DNA from: Rhodococcus sp. ARC_M6
Lineage (GTDB): Bacteria > Actinomycetota > Actinomycetes > Mycobacteriales > Mycobacteriaceae
Length of the DNA: 64,000 bases
Reading direction: 5' to 3'
Assembly: GCF_022810305.1 (NCBI RefSeq)
Contig: NZ_JALGQH010000004.1
Coordinates: 124,001 to 188,000, forward strand
Part shown: piece after piece, positions 37,855 through 46,898 of the stretch
How positions within the stretch are numbered: the stretch's first letter is position 1
Layout: each line of letters begins with the position of its first letter
Notes under the pieces: model-generated
Database searches by the model: none
Seen by the model: the letters and a program-made list of their open reading frames with translations, nothing else
What the model was told of the DNA's origin: nothing
Position numbers and translations under genes: made by a program

Positions 37855-38828
37855 GTAATCCGGCTGGCGTCGAACCGCTACACCTTGTTCTCGGGGACGA
37901 CGAGTTCTTGATTGACCGCGCGGTATCTAAGCTCATCAAAGAGGTTCGGGGCGATCGAGGCCAAGGAATTACGGATCTTCCGGTGACGCGGATGCGTGCG
38001 GGGGACGCCAACGCTCCTGAACTTGCCGAGCTGTTGAGCCCGTCCCTGTTCGCGGAAGATCGTGTCATCGTGCTGGAAGCTGCCGCGGAGGCAGGCAAGG
38101 ATGCTGTCGCGCTGGTACTCGATGCTGCTCGCGAACCGTCCGAAGGTGTGGTTCTCATCGTCCTGCATTCGGGAGGTGGCCGCGCAAAAGCGCTGGCGCC
38201 GGCGCTGGAAAAATTGGGTGCCGTAGTTCATCAGGCCACCAAACTCGCCAAAGGCCAGTTGGCAGACTTCGTTCGGGGTGAATTCCGCACTGCCGATGTC
38301 AAAGTATCTCCGGATGTCATCACGGCAATGATCGAAGGCGTCGGATCGAAACTGCGCGAACTTGCTTCGGCCTGTTCGCAGTTGGCTGCAGATACCGGCG
38401 GCAAGATCGACGTCGCAGCGGTGCATCAGTACTATGCCGGCAGAGCCGAGGTATCCGGATTCGATGTCGCAGACAAGGTGATCGTCGGCGACGTCAAGGG
38501 AGCTGTCGAAGCCTTGCGTTGGGCTGATCAGATCGGAACCGCGCATGTTCTTCTGGCCGACGCTCTGGCCGATGCAGTCCACACCATCGCGAAGGTGGGC
38601 CCGTACGCGCGGAATGGTGATCCGTTCCGATTGGCGTCGGAGCTGGGGATGCCGCCGTGGAAGGTCAAAAAGGCAATCAAGGAAGTGAACGGCTGGGATC
38701 CAGCGTCGATCGGCGCTGCCATGCAGATTGTTGCGGCGCTTAACGCGGATGTGAAGGGCGCGGCAGTCGATTCGTCCTTCGCCCTGGAGATGGCTGTGCG
38801 CAAAGTGTGTGCGCTGCGCAAGAGCTGA
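37851..38828 (+). CDS. holA: DNA polymerase III subunit delta
   Basis: Clamp-loader subunit that opens the sliding clamp. The 325-residue protein has LHLVLGDDEFLIDRAVSKLIKEV at the N-terminus, a degenerate AAA+ fold, and a C-terminal collar domain (LRWADQIGTAHVLLADALADAV; LGMPPWKVKKAIKEV). GTG 37851 overlaps the comEC stop. Followed by a hairpin terminator. Confidence 0.94.
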   Translation: MSNPAGVEPLHLVLGDDEFLIDRAVSKLIKEVRGDRGQGITDLPVTRMRAGDANAPELAELLSPSLFAEDRVIVLEAAAEAGKDAVALVLDAAREPSEGVVLIVLHSGGGRAKALAPALEKLGAVVHQATKLAKGQLADFVRGEFRTADVKVSPDVITAMIEGVGSKLRELASACSQLAADTGGKIDVAAVHQYYAGRAEVSGFDVADKVIVGDVKGAVEALRWADQIGTAHVLLADALADAVHTIAKVGPYARNGDPFRLASELGMPPWKVKKAIKEVNGWDPASIGAAMQIVAALNADVKGAAVDSSFALEMAVRKVCALRKS

Positions 38829-38857
38829 ATCTCGAGAGAGGTACCTGACACCACGAG

Positions 38858-38885
38858 CGGGCCACATCACTTTTGATGTGGCCCG
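38858..38885 (+). terminator. Terminator of the comEA-comEC-holA operon
   Basis: CGGGCCACATCA (38858-38869) and TGATGTGGCCCG (38874-38885) form a perfect 12-bp stem with a CTTT loop, 29 bp after the holA stop. Confidence 0.85.
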
Positions 38886-38929
38886 TACTTGTGTGCTCTG
38901 CCGTCGAAACGGGTCTGTCTGCGGAACGC

Positions 38930-38970
38930 ACAATAGCCGCTCCGGTCGAAGTGACCTGAGCGGCTATTGT
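38930..38970 (-). terminator. Terminator of rpsT
   Basis: ACAATAGCCGCTC and GAGCGGCTATTGT form a perfect 13-bp stem with a 15-base loop, 38 bp downstream of the rpsT stop on the reverse strand. With the holA hairpin it separates the convergent genes. Confidence 0.85.
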
Positions 38971-39008
38971 TGCACCACTGGTGACGGCGAACCGTCAGAA
39001 AGTGTGTG

Positions 39009-39269
39009 TCAGAGCTTGTTGGCAGCCTGCGAGAGTGCAGACTTCTTGTTTGCAGCCTGGTTGGCGTGAATAACGCCCTTGCTGGCTGCCTTGTCGAGCT
39101 TGCGGCTGGTGGCGACGAGGAGCTCGTTGGCCTTGTCCTTGTCACCGGCTGCCGCAGCCTCGCGGAATGAACGAATCGCGGTACGGAGCGCGGACTTCAC
39201 CGACTGGTTACGGAGTCGGGCCGCCTCGTTGGTACGGATTCGCTTCACCTGGGACTTGATGTTGGCCAC
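39009..39269 (-). CDS. rpsT: 30S ribosomal protein S20
   Basis: Binds 16S rRNA in the small subunit body. GTG 39269 behind AAGGA gives an 86-residue, strongly basic helical protein, [22 protein letters not shown], with [16 protein letters not shown] at the C-terminus. The open frame continues upstream but the family starts here. Monocistronic, convergent to holA. Confidence 0.97.
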   Translation of the reverse strand: MANIKSQVKRIRTNEAARLRNQSVKSALRTAIRSFREAAAAGDKDKANELLVATSRKLDKAASKGVIHANQAANKKSALSQAANKL

Positions 39270-40141
39270 GCGTAAAATCCTTGTCGTCTTTAGCTGGTTA
39301 CGGTCGAGAAAGCTGTGGGCACACTGATGCACCGACTGGCAAGATTACCAGTCCAGGGTCCAATATCCCAAACCGCCGCACGATGCGCCTGCCGAGAAGG
39401 TTACACGTTGTACGCCTCAACTCCTCCCACGGTCGCAAACGCCCACATGTAGGCAGTGTCTGCCGCAGTCCTACGCGGCCTCCCAGGTCGGCAGTGGACG
39501 GAAGGTCTGACAACCCACACGTGGTGCGAATCCATGCGTCGGAGTGATCTGTCGACAGCAGTTGGATAGCCGTGCCGATGTTGCTCGAAGGCCGTCGTCG
39601 GATGCGCGGGTCTGGTGTGGGGCGTGTCAAGCACGATAACGAAACGATTCAGCGCGGATCTCGGAACTATTCGAAATGTGCCCCGGATTTGACGTTGTCG
39701 GTAATTGCCAAGGAATTGCGATTAGTGGACGAACCCGGATTGACGGTTGGTAACTGAGCTGTAACAAGTTTTCGGAGGAATGTCTCTTGTGTCGCAAAGT
39801 ACCGTTGTATGTACTTCGTTGGCATGGTTCGGGAATGTTTGAAAGTTGTCCGTTGGGCAGACATCATCACGATTGATTAGGCTTCGAACCTGCGGAATTC
39901 TCGACAAGAATGATTGCGTGTACGTTCATTCGAAGCGAGATGCACCGACCGGGGGCTGGTGGTGCGCGGTTCGCATGCCGGTAAAGGGGGTGGGGCGGGT
40001 GCTGGTAGAAACTGTGCTCACATAGAAGAGTTAGCTGAGAATGAACAGAAACTCTCGGTGTATGCGCAGCAGCACTATTCATAGGATCCGTCAGTCGTCG
40101 GCACCTTTATCTTCTGTCCGGCCAAAAGAATCTCAAAGTTG
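39270..40141. other. Long region without a recognised gene
   Basis: About 870 bp between rpsT and the aquaporin promoter hold no convincing gene. The part from 39740 to 40140 is visibly more AT-rich. A possible promoter (TTGACG 39740-39745, TAACAA 39762-39767, 16-bp spacer) is followed by GGAGGA and a 20-codon frame at 39780-39842. GCTTCGAA (39881-39888) and TTCGAAGC (39929-39936) form an outer stem around ATTCT/AGAAT, so an RNA element is possible. Confidence 0.35.
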
Positions 40142-40170
40142 TTGTGGAGTTCACACACCTTGCGTAAAGT
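40142..40170 (+). promoter_or_regulatory. Putative promoter of the aquaporin gene
   Basis: TTGTGG at 40142-40147 and TAAAGT at 40165-40170 are separated by 17 bp, giving a leader of about 50 nt before ATG 40228. Confidence 0.4.
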
Positions 40171-40227
40171 CCGGAAAATCTAGTCGAGCGAGCATTACTA
40201 CCGATCCATGAGAAGTTAGGTGGAAAT

Positions 40228-41001
40228 ATGTCTCCAACTGCACAGGAATTGACTGAGATTGAACCGATCTCGGATGTGAAGAAGTATGCGGCTGAAGCAG
40301 TAGGGACATTTGTCCTCGTGTTCTGTGCCGTTGGAACTGCAGTGTTCGCCGGTGCCAAGGTCGGTAATCTCGGAGTCGCGCTGGCATTCGGTCTGACCCT
40401 GATGTTTCTGGTGTACGCAATCGGACCCATTTCCGGTTGCCACGTCAATCCTGCGGTAACCGTCGGCCAGTTTGTCATCGGCCGGATCTCCGCCGTCAAT
40501 GCCTGCATCTACATCGTCGCCCAGGTAATCGGCGGACTGATTGCGGGTGTTGTCATCTTCACAGTCGCCAACAGCCTTCCCGCGTATAACCGAGCAGTCG
40601 ACGGTCTGGGGGCAAACGGTTGGGGCGCGCACAGTCCGTCAGCTGAGAAGAACCTCCTCGGCCAGGTAGTTTCCGACGGTTACGGCATCGGTGCCGTGAT
40701 GATTATCGAGATCCTGCTGACCGCACTTCTGGTGTTTGTCGTTCTGGCGTCGACGGATCAGATTTCGGATGTGCCGCTGGCCGGCGTGTCCATCGGTTTC
40801 ACACTTGCAGTGATCCACTTGGTCTCGATTCCGATCGACAATACGTCCGTCAACCCCGCTCGTAGTCTCGGTGTGGCGGCCTTCCAGAACGGTGCCTTGC
40901 CGCAGGTCTGGGTCTTCATCGTGTTCCCGCTTATCGGCGGCGCTCTCGGCGCACTGATCTATCGTGCACTGTTCGGCCGTTTCAACCGCCTGAACAGCTG
41001 A
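40228..41001 (+). CDS. aqpZ: Aquaporin, AqpZ-like water channel
   Basis: 257-residue MIP-family channel with six transmembrane helices and two half-helices carrying NPA motifs (GCHVNPAVTVGQF and NTSVNPARSLGVAAF). The His before the first NPA region and the Arg after the second are as in water-selective AqpZ. An unusual ~35-residue loop (YNRAVDGLGANGWGAHSPSAE) sits between helices 3 and 4, also seen in AqpZ. ATG 40228 follows AGGTGG. It stands alone, with its own promoter. Confidence 0.93.
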   Translation: MSPTAQELTEIEPISDVKKYAAEAVGTFVLVFCAVGTAVFAGAKVGNLGVALAFGLTLMFLVYAIGPISGCHVNPAVTVGQFVIGRISAVNACIYIVAQVIGGLIAGVVIFTVANSLPAYNRAVDGLGANGWGAHSPSAEKNLLGQVVSDGYGIGAVMIIEILLTALLVFVVLASTDQISDVPLAGVSIGFTLAVIHLVSIPIDNTSVNPARSLGVAAFQNGALPQVWVFIVFPLIGGALGALIYRALFGRFNRLNS

Positions 41002-41032
41002 TCATTTTCTGTTCTCAACTCTCGGGTCGGCT

Positions 41033-41551
41033 TCAGCTCCAGCTGAAGTCGGCCCGAAGTTTTGCTGCCACGACATCGAATTTCTTGTGGTCCATAACCG
41101 CACCTTCACGGCGAATTCCCCCTTCGGGCACGTCGAGTACACGGTCCAGCCTGATCCAGCTGGGGCGGCCTTCGACGTCCCAAGGGCCGGATCCGATTGA
41201 AAGCCAATCTCGCTCACCGTCCCGCTTGCTCTGTGAGGACAGCATCAAACCCAGAAGTGTGTCGCCGTCGCGGCCGACGACCAGGACGGGGCGGTCCTTG
41301 CCTTGCGTGGGGTCCTCTTCGTAGGCAACCCAGGTCCAGACGATTTCGCCCGGGTCGGCCTTGCCGTCCAAGTCGGGGGAGTATTCGACCTTGCGGGCGC
41401 GGTGCGCCGTGGGGACAGTTCGGGCCGCCACCGGCCGTCCGGACGAGGCCTGGGGCCCGCTCGACGACTGGAGTTGACGGAGGAGCGCAGGCCCCTTGTC
41501 CCGGGCGAAGTTGCCCAGGGTTCTACCGATCTGCTTCCACATGCTTGCCAT
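41033..41551 (-). CDS. PemK/MazF-fold protein without an adjacent antitoxin
   Basis: 172 residues. A basic, Ser/Gly-rich N-terminal extension of ~65 residues precedes the PemK-like core, PGEIVWTWVAYEEDPTQGKDRPVLVVGR...GLMLSSQ. RPVLVVG resembles the conserved strand of MazF toxins. No antitoxin gene is next to it, and the gene sits in a conserved location by lepA, so a housekeeping role is more likely than a toxin-antitoxin module. Start ATG 41551; ATG 41542 possible. Confidence 0.75.
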   Translation of the reverse strand: MASMWKQIGRTLGNFARDKGPALLRQLQSSSGPQASSGRPVAARTVPTAHRARKVEYSPDLDGKADPGEIVWTWVAYEEDPTQGKDRPVLVVGRDGDTLLGLMLSSQSKRDGERDWLSIGSGPWDVEGRPSWIRLDRVLDVPEGGIRREGAVMDHKKFDVVAAKLRADFSWS

Positions 41552-41612
41552 AGCGTCCGAGCATAATCAGGTAGGTGCGGGAACCAGTGGCGCGGTGGCC
41601 GCAAGAGTTGGA

Positions 41613-41618
41613 TATCCT
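41613..41618 (+). promoter_or_regulatory. Putative -10 element of lepA
   Basis: TATCCT lies 11 bases before GTG 41630, which would leave a leader of at most a few nucleotides. No Shine-Dalgarno precedes the start codon. Confidence 0.35.
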
Positions 41619-41629
41619 AAGGGTTGACA

Positions 41630-43516
41630 GTGGCCCGGATCCGGGCCGGTGCCGGTCCGACTAAGGGGTCCCCCATCAGCAGCTTCGCCGACAAGACGTT
41701 TACGGATCCTGCGCAGATCCGGAACTTCTGCATCATCGCGCACATCGACCACGGCAAGTCGACGCTGGCAGACCGCATGCTCCAGCTCACCGGTGTGGTC
41801 GAAGAGCGGGCGATGCGTGCGCAGTACCTGGACCGCATGGACATCGAGCGTGAACGCGGCATCACCATCAAGGCGCAGAACGTTCGACTGCCGTGGACTG
41901 TCAACGGCGAAGAGTTCGTTCTTCACCTCATCGACACCCCCGGCCACGTCGACTTCACGTACGAGGTCTCCCGTGCTCTCGAGGCCTGTGAAGGTGCAAT
42001 TCTGCTGGTCGACGCTGCTCAGGGCATCGAAGCGCAGACGCTGGCCAACCTGTACCTGGCGATGGAGAAGGATCTCAAGATCATTCCCGTCCTTAACAAG
42101 ATCGACCTTCCCGCTGCTGATCCGGATCGCTACGCCGAGGAAATCGCGCACATCACGGGCTGCGAGCCTGGCGACGTTCTGCGTGTCTCGGGCAAGACCG
42201 GCATGGGTGTCAAGGAACTGCTCGACGAAGTTATCGTTCAGATCCCCGCACCGGTCGGCGAGGCCGACGGTCCCGCTCGCGCGATGATCTTCGACTCCGT
42301 CTACGACGCCTACCGCGGCGTGGTCACCTACGTGCGTGTGGTTGACGGCAAGATCCGTCCCCGCGAGAAGATCACGATGATGTCGACCGGCACCACCCAC
42401 GAACTTCTCGAGGTCGGCATCATTTCGCCCGAACCCAAGGCCAGCGTCGGCCTGGGCGTCGGCGAAGTGGGCTACCTCATCACCGGTGTGAAGGACGTTC
42501 GTCAGTCCCGAGTCGGTGACACCGTCACCTCAGCTCGCAACGGTGCAACGGAACCCCTCGTCGGTTACCGCGACCCCAAGCCGATGGTCTACTCGGGTCT
42601 GTACCCGATGGACGGCTCGGATTACCCCGTCCTGCGCGACGCTCTGGACAAGCTGCGACTCAATGACGCTGCACTGGCCTACGAACCCGAGACGTCCGTC
42701 GCCCTGGGCTTCGGTTTCCGTTGCGGCTTCCTCGGACTGCTGCACATGGAAATCACCCGCGACCGGCTCGAGCGCGAGTTCGGCCTCGAACTGATTTCCA
42801 CCGCACCCAACGTGGTCTACCGCGTTCAGCTCGAAGACGGAACGATGCAGGTTGTCACCAACCCGTCGTACTGGCCTGAAGGCAAGGTTCGTGAGGTCTA
42901 CGAGCCTGTCGCCAAGTGCACCGTCATCGCGCCGAGTGAGTACATCGGTGCCATCATGGAGCTGTGCCAGTCCCGACGCGGCGAACTCGGCGGCATGGAC
43001 TACCTGTCGGAGACGCGTGTCGAGCTTCGATACGAATTGCCGATGGGCGAGATCATGTTCGACTTCTTCGACGCATTGAAGTCGCGCACCAAGGGCTACG
43101 CCAGCCTTGACTACGAGGAGGCCGGCGAGCAGGCAGCGGACCTGGTGAAGGTGGATATCCTCCTGCAGGGTGAAGCTGTCGACGCATTCTCGTCGATCGT
43201 GCACCGCACCAACGCCGCTGCTTATGGTGGCCGAATGACCGGAAAGCTGCGCGAGCTGATTCCGCGCCAGAACTTCGAGGTCCCGATCCAGGCGGCTATC
43301 GGATCCAAGGTCATCTCACGCGAGACGATCCGCGCTATCCGCAAGGACGTTCTTGCCAAGTGCTACGGCGGCGATATCAGCCGTAAGCGCAAGCTGCTCG
43401 AGAAGCAGAAGGAAGGCAAGAAGCGCATGAAGACCATTGGGCGAGTGGAAGTTCCCCAGGAAGCCTTCGTGGCAGCGTTGTCGTCCGAATCGGTTACCGA
43501 CAAGCCCAAGAAGTAG
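41630..43516 (+). CDS. lepA: Elongation factor 4 (back-translocating GTPase)
   Basis: Ribosome-associated GTPase. 628 residues from GTG 41630 (a TTG at 41624 is also in frame). G1 [15 protein letters not shown]2 [16 protein letters not shown]3 [12 protein letters not shown] and G4 [10 protein letters not shown] are intact. The C-terminal EF4-specific domain ends with [20 protein letters not shown]. The N-terminal [19 protein letters not shown] matches mycobacterial LepA. The nitronate-monooxygenase-like gene follows 11 bp later. Confidence 0.97.
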   Translation: MARIRAGAGPTKGSPISSFADKTFTDPAQIRNFCIIAHIDHGKSTLADRMLQLTGVVEERAMRAQYLDRMDIERERGITIKAQNVRLPWTVNGEEFVLHLIDTPGHVDFTYEVSRALEACEGAILLVDAAQGIEAQTLANLYLAMEKDLKIIPVLNKIDLPAADPDRYAEEIAHITGCEPGDVLRVSGKTGMGVKELLDEVIVQIPAPVGEADGPARAMIFDSVYDAYRGVVTYVRVVDGKIRPREKITMMSTGTTHELLEVGIISPEPKASVGLGVGEVGYLITGVKDVRQSRVGDTVTSARNGATEPLVGYRDPKPMVYSGLYPMDGSDYPVLRDALDKLRLNDAALAYEPETSVALGFGFRCGFLGLLHMEITRDRLEREFGLELISTAPNVVYRVQLEDGTMQVVTNPSYWPEGKVREVYEPVAKCTVIAPSEYIGAIMELCQSRRGELGGMDYLSETRVELRYELPMGEIMFDFFDALKSRTKGYASLDYEEAGEQAADLVKVDILLQGEAVDAFSSIVHRTNAAAYGGRMTGKLRELIPRQNFEVPIQAAIGSKVISRETIRAIRKDVLAKCYGGDISRKRKLLEKQKEGKKRMKTIGRVEVPQEAFVAALSSESVTDKPKK

Positions 43517-43527
43517 GAGCACCGCCT

Positions 43528-44454
43528 GTGATCGCCACGTGGTTGACCCGAGAGTTCGGAATCGAGATCCCCGTTCTCGGGGCACCCATGGGCGGTCGCG
43601 CCGGCGGCGAATTGGTCGGCGCTGTGTCGGCCGCCGGCGGGCTGGGCCTGCTCGGTGCAGCCCGCTACAACAGTGCGCAATGGGTAGCTGACGAGGCCGC
43701 GAAAGCTCGCGTCGGCGGCCGCTTCGGTATCGGCCTCATGACGTGGTCACTCGACGGTGACACCAGCTTGCTCGACGCCGCTATCGCGGAGAAGCCCGCA
43801 CTGATCACTTTGTCCTTCGGTGACCCTGCCGCGTACGTCGAGCGGGTTCACGCGGCAGGCATTCCTGTTGTGTCGCAGATCAATACGCTCGAAGACTTAC
43901 GGGTTGTCGAGGCCGCCGGAGTCGACGCCGTCATCGCGCAGGGCGCAGAGGCCGGAGGCCATACCGGGCGCATCGGCACGCTGCCGTTGCTGCAGGAAAT
44001 CCTGGAATCGACAACGCTTCCCGTTCTTGCCGCCGGTGGAATCGGCACCGGCCGCGGGCTGGCAGCGGTCATCGCTGCCGGTGCCGAAGGCGCCATGATC
44101 GGCACCGCTCTTCTTGCGAGTCCCGAAACCACGGGACCCGATTACGCACGCACCCGAGTCGTCGAGGCCGGAAGTGCGGATACCGTCTACACCTCCGTGT
44201 TCGACCGGGCGCGTAGCCAGCCGTGGCCGCAACGGTGGGGTGGTCGGGCCATTGCCAACGAATTCACTTCCACGTGGGAGGGCGTCTCGGCCGACGAGGA
44301 AACTCTCGCGAAGGCATATGACCCGTCGGACCCCAACAACGGCGTCGTCTATGCCGGTGAAGCCGTAGGTCTCGTGCACGGTACCCATCCGGCCGGTGAC
44401 GTCGTCAGACGTATCGGCGCGGATGCGGACCGCTTGCTCTCTCGTTTCGCCTAG
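43528..44454 (+). CDS. Nitronate monooxygenase / flavin-dependent oxidoreductase
   Basis: TIM-barrel FMN protein of 308 residues. PVLGAPMGGRAGGELVGAVSAAGGLGLLGA is the N-terminal nitronate monooxygenase signature (split here only by family numbering), and AQGAEAGGHTGRIGT with the catalytic His and VLAAGGIGTGRGLAAVIAAGA with the FMN-phosphate site follow. It likely oxidises nitronates or reduces quinones; the substrate is not determined by sequence. It may be cotranscribed with lepA. It ends directly at a bidirectional terminator. Confidence 0.88.
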   Translation: MIATWLTREFGIEIPVLGAPMGGRAGGELVGAVSAAGGLGLLGAARYNSAQWVADEAAKARVGGRFGIGLMTWSLDGDTSLLDAAIAEKPALITLSFGDPAAYVERVHAAGIPVVSQINTLEDLRVVEAAGVDAVIAQGAEAGGHTGRIGTLPLLQEILESTTLPVLAAGGIGTGRGLAAVIAAGAEGAMIGTALLASPETTGPDYARTRVVEAGSADTVYTSVFDRARSQPWPQRWGGRAIANEFTSTWEGVSADEETLAKAYDPSDPNNGVVYAGEAVGLVHGTHPAGDVVRRIGADADRLLSRFA

Positions 44455-44504
44455 CTGCTGTGCGCCTTTATTAACCGCCCGCGGGTAATAAAGGCGCACA
44501 GCAG
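44455..44504. terminator. Bidirectional terminator with 19-bp perfect stem
   Basis: CTGCTGTGCGCCTTTATTA (44455-44473) is perfectly complementary to 44486-44504, with a 12-base GC-rich loop. It begins immediately after the stop of the flavin oxidoreductase and ends one base before the stop codon of the convergent GH15 gene, so it serves both. Confidence 0.9.
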
Positions 44505-44505
44505 G

Positions 44506-46464
44506 TTAGGTCGCGCTGTGCGCCGGCTGGAATGCGCCGGCCTCCGCGGCTTCCTCCGCTCGGATCACGTGCACGACCGCGTTGATCAATGCCAGGTGTG
44601 TGAACGCTTGCGGGAAATTTCCGAGGTGCCGACCAGTGTGTGCGTCGATTTCCTCGGCGTAGAGCTTGAGCGGGCTGGCGCATCCGAGTAGCCGCTCGCA
44701 CAAGTGTTTTGCGCGAGCCAGTTCGCCGATCTCGACCAGGGCGGACACCAACCAGAACGAACAGATCGTGAATGTTCCTTCTTCCCCGCTCAATCCGTCG
44801 TCGGTGGTCTCGACGCGATAGCGAAGCACCAAGCCGCCTTCGGTGAGTTCGTCGGCGATGGCCAGGACCGTCGCACGAATGCGTGGGTCGTCGGCCGGAA
44901 GGAACCGCAGGAGCGGTGCCAAGAGTAATGATGCGTCGAGTGAATCGTGGCCGTACCGCTGGGTGAGCACGCCGCGGGAGTCGACGCCGTGCGCGAGAAT
45001 GTCGGCCTTGATCTCGTCGGCAATTTTTGTCCACTGTTGCGCAAAGCTCTTCTCGCCCTGCATTTCTGCGAGCTTGGCGCCGCGGTCGAGAGCGACCCAG
45101 CACATGATCTTGGACGAGGTGAAGTGTTGTGGTTCACCGCGCACTTCCCAAATGCCCCGATCGGGCTGACGCCAATGTTTGATGGCCTCTTCGACCTGCT
45201 TCTTGAGGAGTGGCCACAGGGCTTCGGGAACGCGCTCGCGAGTACGGATGTGCAGGTACACCGAGTCGAGCATGGTGCCCCAAATATCGTGCTGTTGTTG
45301 ATTGAAGGCGCCGTTGCCGATTCGGACGGGACGGGCGCCGTCGTAGCCGGAAAGGTGGCTGAGTTCGGATTCCTCGAGGGTTCGTTCGCCGCCGATGCCG
45401 TACATCACCTGGAGTGGATGCGGTTGGCCGTTGTCGGAACTGGACACGTCGTAGATGAAGTTGAAGAAGTCGTTGGCTTCGCGATCCAGTCCGAGGGTGT
45501 AAAGCCCCCAGAGTGCGAATGTGGAATCGCGTACCCAGGCGTAGCGGTAATCCCAGTTACGTTCTCCGCCTGGTGTTTCCGGGAGTGACGTTGTGGCTGC
45601 AGCAAGCAGTGCGCCGGTGGGCGCGTAGGTGAGGCCCTTGAGGGTGAGTGCGCTGCGTTGAAGATAGGCTCGCCACGGATGGTCGGGGAACTTGCCGATG
45701 GTGACCCATTCGCGCCAGGACTTCGCGGTCTGCCACATCTTGTCGGTGGCCTCGTCGAAAGTCTGGGGCGCAGATAGCTCGGACCAGGTGAGTGCCACGT
45801 AGCGGTTGTCGCCTTCGACGAGACGGGTACGCGCACGCGCTTCGCGGCCCTCGATGCCCAGCCTCAAGTCGGTGGTGATCTTCAGCGTCGGGTGATCGCC
45901 GGGCTTGGTCGATCTACACGTCGCGGTGGCTTCCTCGTAGACCTTGCCGGTGTACTCCCACTGCGCCGGGGAGCGGTGATAGTCGAACGCAGGCTCGCAG
46001 CTCATCTCCAACTCCACCGTGCCGCTGACGCACTTCACAGTGCGCAGCAGGATGTGCTCCGCATCCCAGTCGGTAGGGGTGCGGCGACGTGTGCTGGAAC
46101 GCTCGGTGACGTTGTGCCACGGACCGAGAACCAGCGCGTCACGCACGATGAGCCAACCGGTTTCCGTTTGCCAGGTGGTTTCGAGGATGAGGCCGCCGGG
46201 GAGATAACGTCGCGCAGCCGGAACGTTCTGGCCGTAGGGGCCGATTCGGAAATGTCCTGCACTGCGGTCGAGAATGGCTCCGAAGACGCTGGGGGCGTCG
46301 GGGCGTGGAATGCACATCCACTCCACCGAACCGTTCCGCGCGATCAGGCACGACGTCTCGCAGTCGGAAAGAAACGCGTAGTCGTCGATCGGGGGGAAGG
46401 TACTTCGGTGATGGCCGGACGTGACGGAAGGCACGGTCTCCAGAACTTCGTCGTCAACACTCAT
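44506..46464 (-). CDS. GH15-family glycoside hydrolase, trehalase-type
   Basis: 652 residues. The N-terminal beta-sandwich domain is followed by an (alpha/alpha)6 barrel with NWDYRYAWVRDSTFALWGLY and general acid/base segments GIWEVRGEPQHFTSSK and EEGTFTICSFWLVSALV. Its position matches Rv2402, and the M. smegmatis homologue is described as a trehalase, so trehalose hydrolysis is the likely activity; glucoamylase-like activity is the alternative. ATG 46464 begins MSVDDEVLETV; the open frame upstream is Pro-rich shadow. Divergent from the small membrane genes. Confidence 0.88.
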   Translation of the reverse strand: MSVDDEVLETVPSVTSGHHRSTFPPIDDYAFLSDCETSCLIARNGSVEWMCIPRPDAPSVFGAILDRSAGHFRIGPYGQNVPAARRYLPGGLILETTWQTETGWLIVRDALVLGPWHNVTERSSTRRRTPTDWDAEHILLRTVKCVSGTVELEMSCEPAFDYHRSPAQWEYTGKVYEEATATCRSTKPGDHPTLKITTDLRLGIEGREARARTRLVEGDNRYVALTWSELSAPQTFDEATDKMWQTAKSWREWVTIGKFPDHPWRAYLQRSALTLKGLTYAPTGALLAAATTSLPETPGGERNWDYRYAWVRDSTFALWGLYTLGLDREANDFFNFIYDVSSSDNGQPHPLQVMYGIGGERTLEESELSHLSGYDGARPVRIGNGAFNQQQHDIWGTMLDSVYLHIRTRERVPEALWPLLKKQVEEAIKHWRQPDRGIWEVRGEPQHFTSSKIMCWVALDRGAKLAEMQGEKSFAQQWTKIADEIKADILAHGVDSRGVLTQRYGHDSLDASLLLAPLLRFLPADDPRIRATVLAIADELTEGGLVLRYRVETTDDGLSGEEGTFTICSFWLVSALVEIGELARAKHLCERLLGCASPLKLYAEEIDAHTGRHLGNFPQAFTHLALINAVVHVIRAEEAAEAGAFQPAHSAT

Positions 46465-46534
46465 TTTCACATCATCCGGCCATATCGCGGACGCGTCCAC
46501 TCTTGGCGTATTCGGTGTGGGCGCAACCGGAGGA

Positions 46535-46540
46535 TAGGGT
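46535..46540 (+). promoter_or_regulatory. Putative -10 of the small membrane protein operon (leaderless)
   Basis: TAGGGT lies six bases before GTG 46547, in the 82-bp gap between divergent genes. Confidence 0.35.
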
Positions 46541-46546
46541 GATGGC

Positions 46547-46765
46547 GTGGATCGGATTGCGGGTTGGTGGGACGGCTTCGAGCTGTGGATTGCGGGTCTT
46601 CCCTTCATCCCACAGGTCGTGTTGGTCCTTGCCGTCGTTGTTCCACTGTGTTGGTTGATTGCGGTCGGTCTCGATCGTGGATTGTCAGCGGTGTTGTCCT
46701 GGCCGGTCTTCGGATGGTTGCGACGAACCCCCCGAGAAACTCTTAGAGAAGTTGAGGAAAACTGA
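46547..46765 (+). CDS. Small membrane protein, 72 residues
   Basis: Amphipathic N-terminus DRIAGWWDGFELWIAG, one hydrophobic helix FIPQVVLVLAVVVPLCWLIAVGL, and a charged C-terminus RRTPRETLREVEEN. Conserved in position in mycobacteria (the Rv2401/Rv2401A area). Function unknown. Its TGA overlaps the ATG of an even smaller membrane peptide gene. Confidence 0.8.
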   Translation: MDRIAGWWDGFELWIAGLPFIPQVVLVLAVVVPLCWLIAVGLDRGLSAVLSWPVFGWLRRTPRETLREVEEN

Positions 46766-46842
46766 TGCCCCGCTCACGGGTCACTCTTGCCCTGATCGCC
46801 CTGGTCCTTCTCTGCATCGTGGCGTGGCTTTTCACCCGATAG
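46765..46842 (+). CDS. 25-residue single-helix membrane peptide
   Basis: The ATG overlaps the preceding stop (TGATG at 46763-46767), with GAGG about ten bases upstream. The peptide is MPRSRVTLALIALVLLC then IVAWLFTR: positive-inside N-terminus, one transmembrane helix, Arg at the end. Overlap and topology argue that it is real and coupled to the 72-residue protein. I know of no assigned function. Confidence 0.6.
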   Translation: MPRSRVTLALIALVLLCIVAWLFTR

Positions 46843-46885
46843 TTTTGTCGATACAAGACGAGTAGAGACCCCGCGCGCGCTCTGC

Positions 46886-46891
46886 TAGAGT
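46886..46891 (+). promoter_or_regulatory. Putative extended -10 for the subI leader transcript
   Basis: TGCTAGAGT contains TAGAGT seven bases before GTG 46899, so transcription would begin at or next to the leader-peptide start codon. Confidence 0.45.
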
Positions 46892-46898
46892 CCACGAC

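Noticed and set aside
39572-39757. 61-codon frame as a gene
   Set aside because: No ribosome-binding site, basic low-information N-terminus and no family resemblance.
41033-41551. A complete toxin-antitoxin module at the PemK-like gene
   Set aside because: No small antitoxin gene is found on either side; neighbours are aqpZ and lepA.
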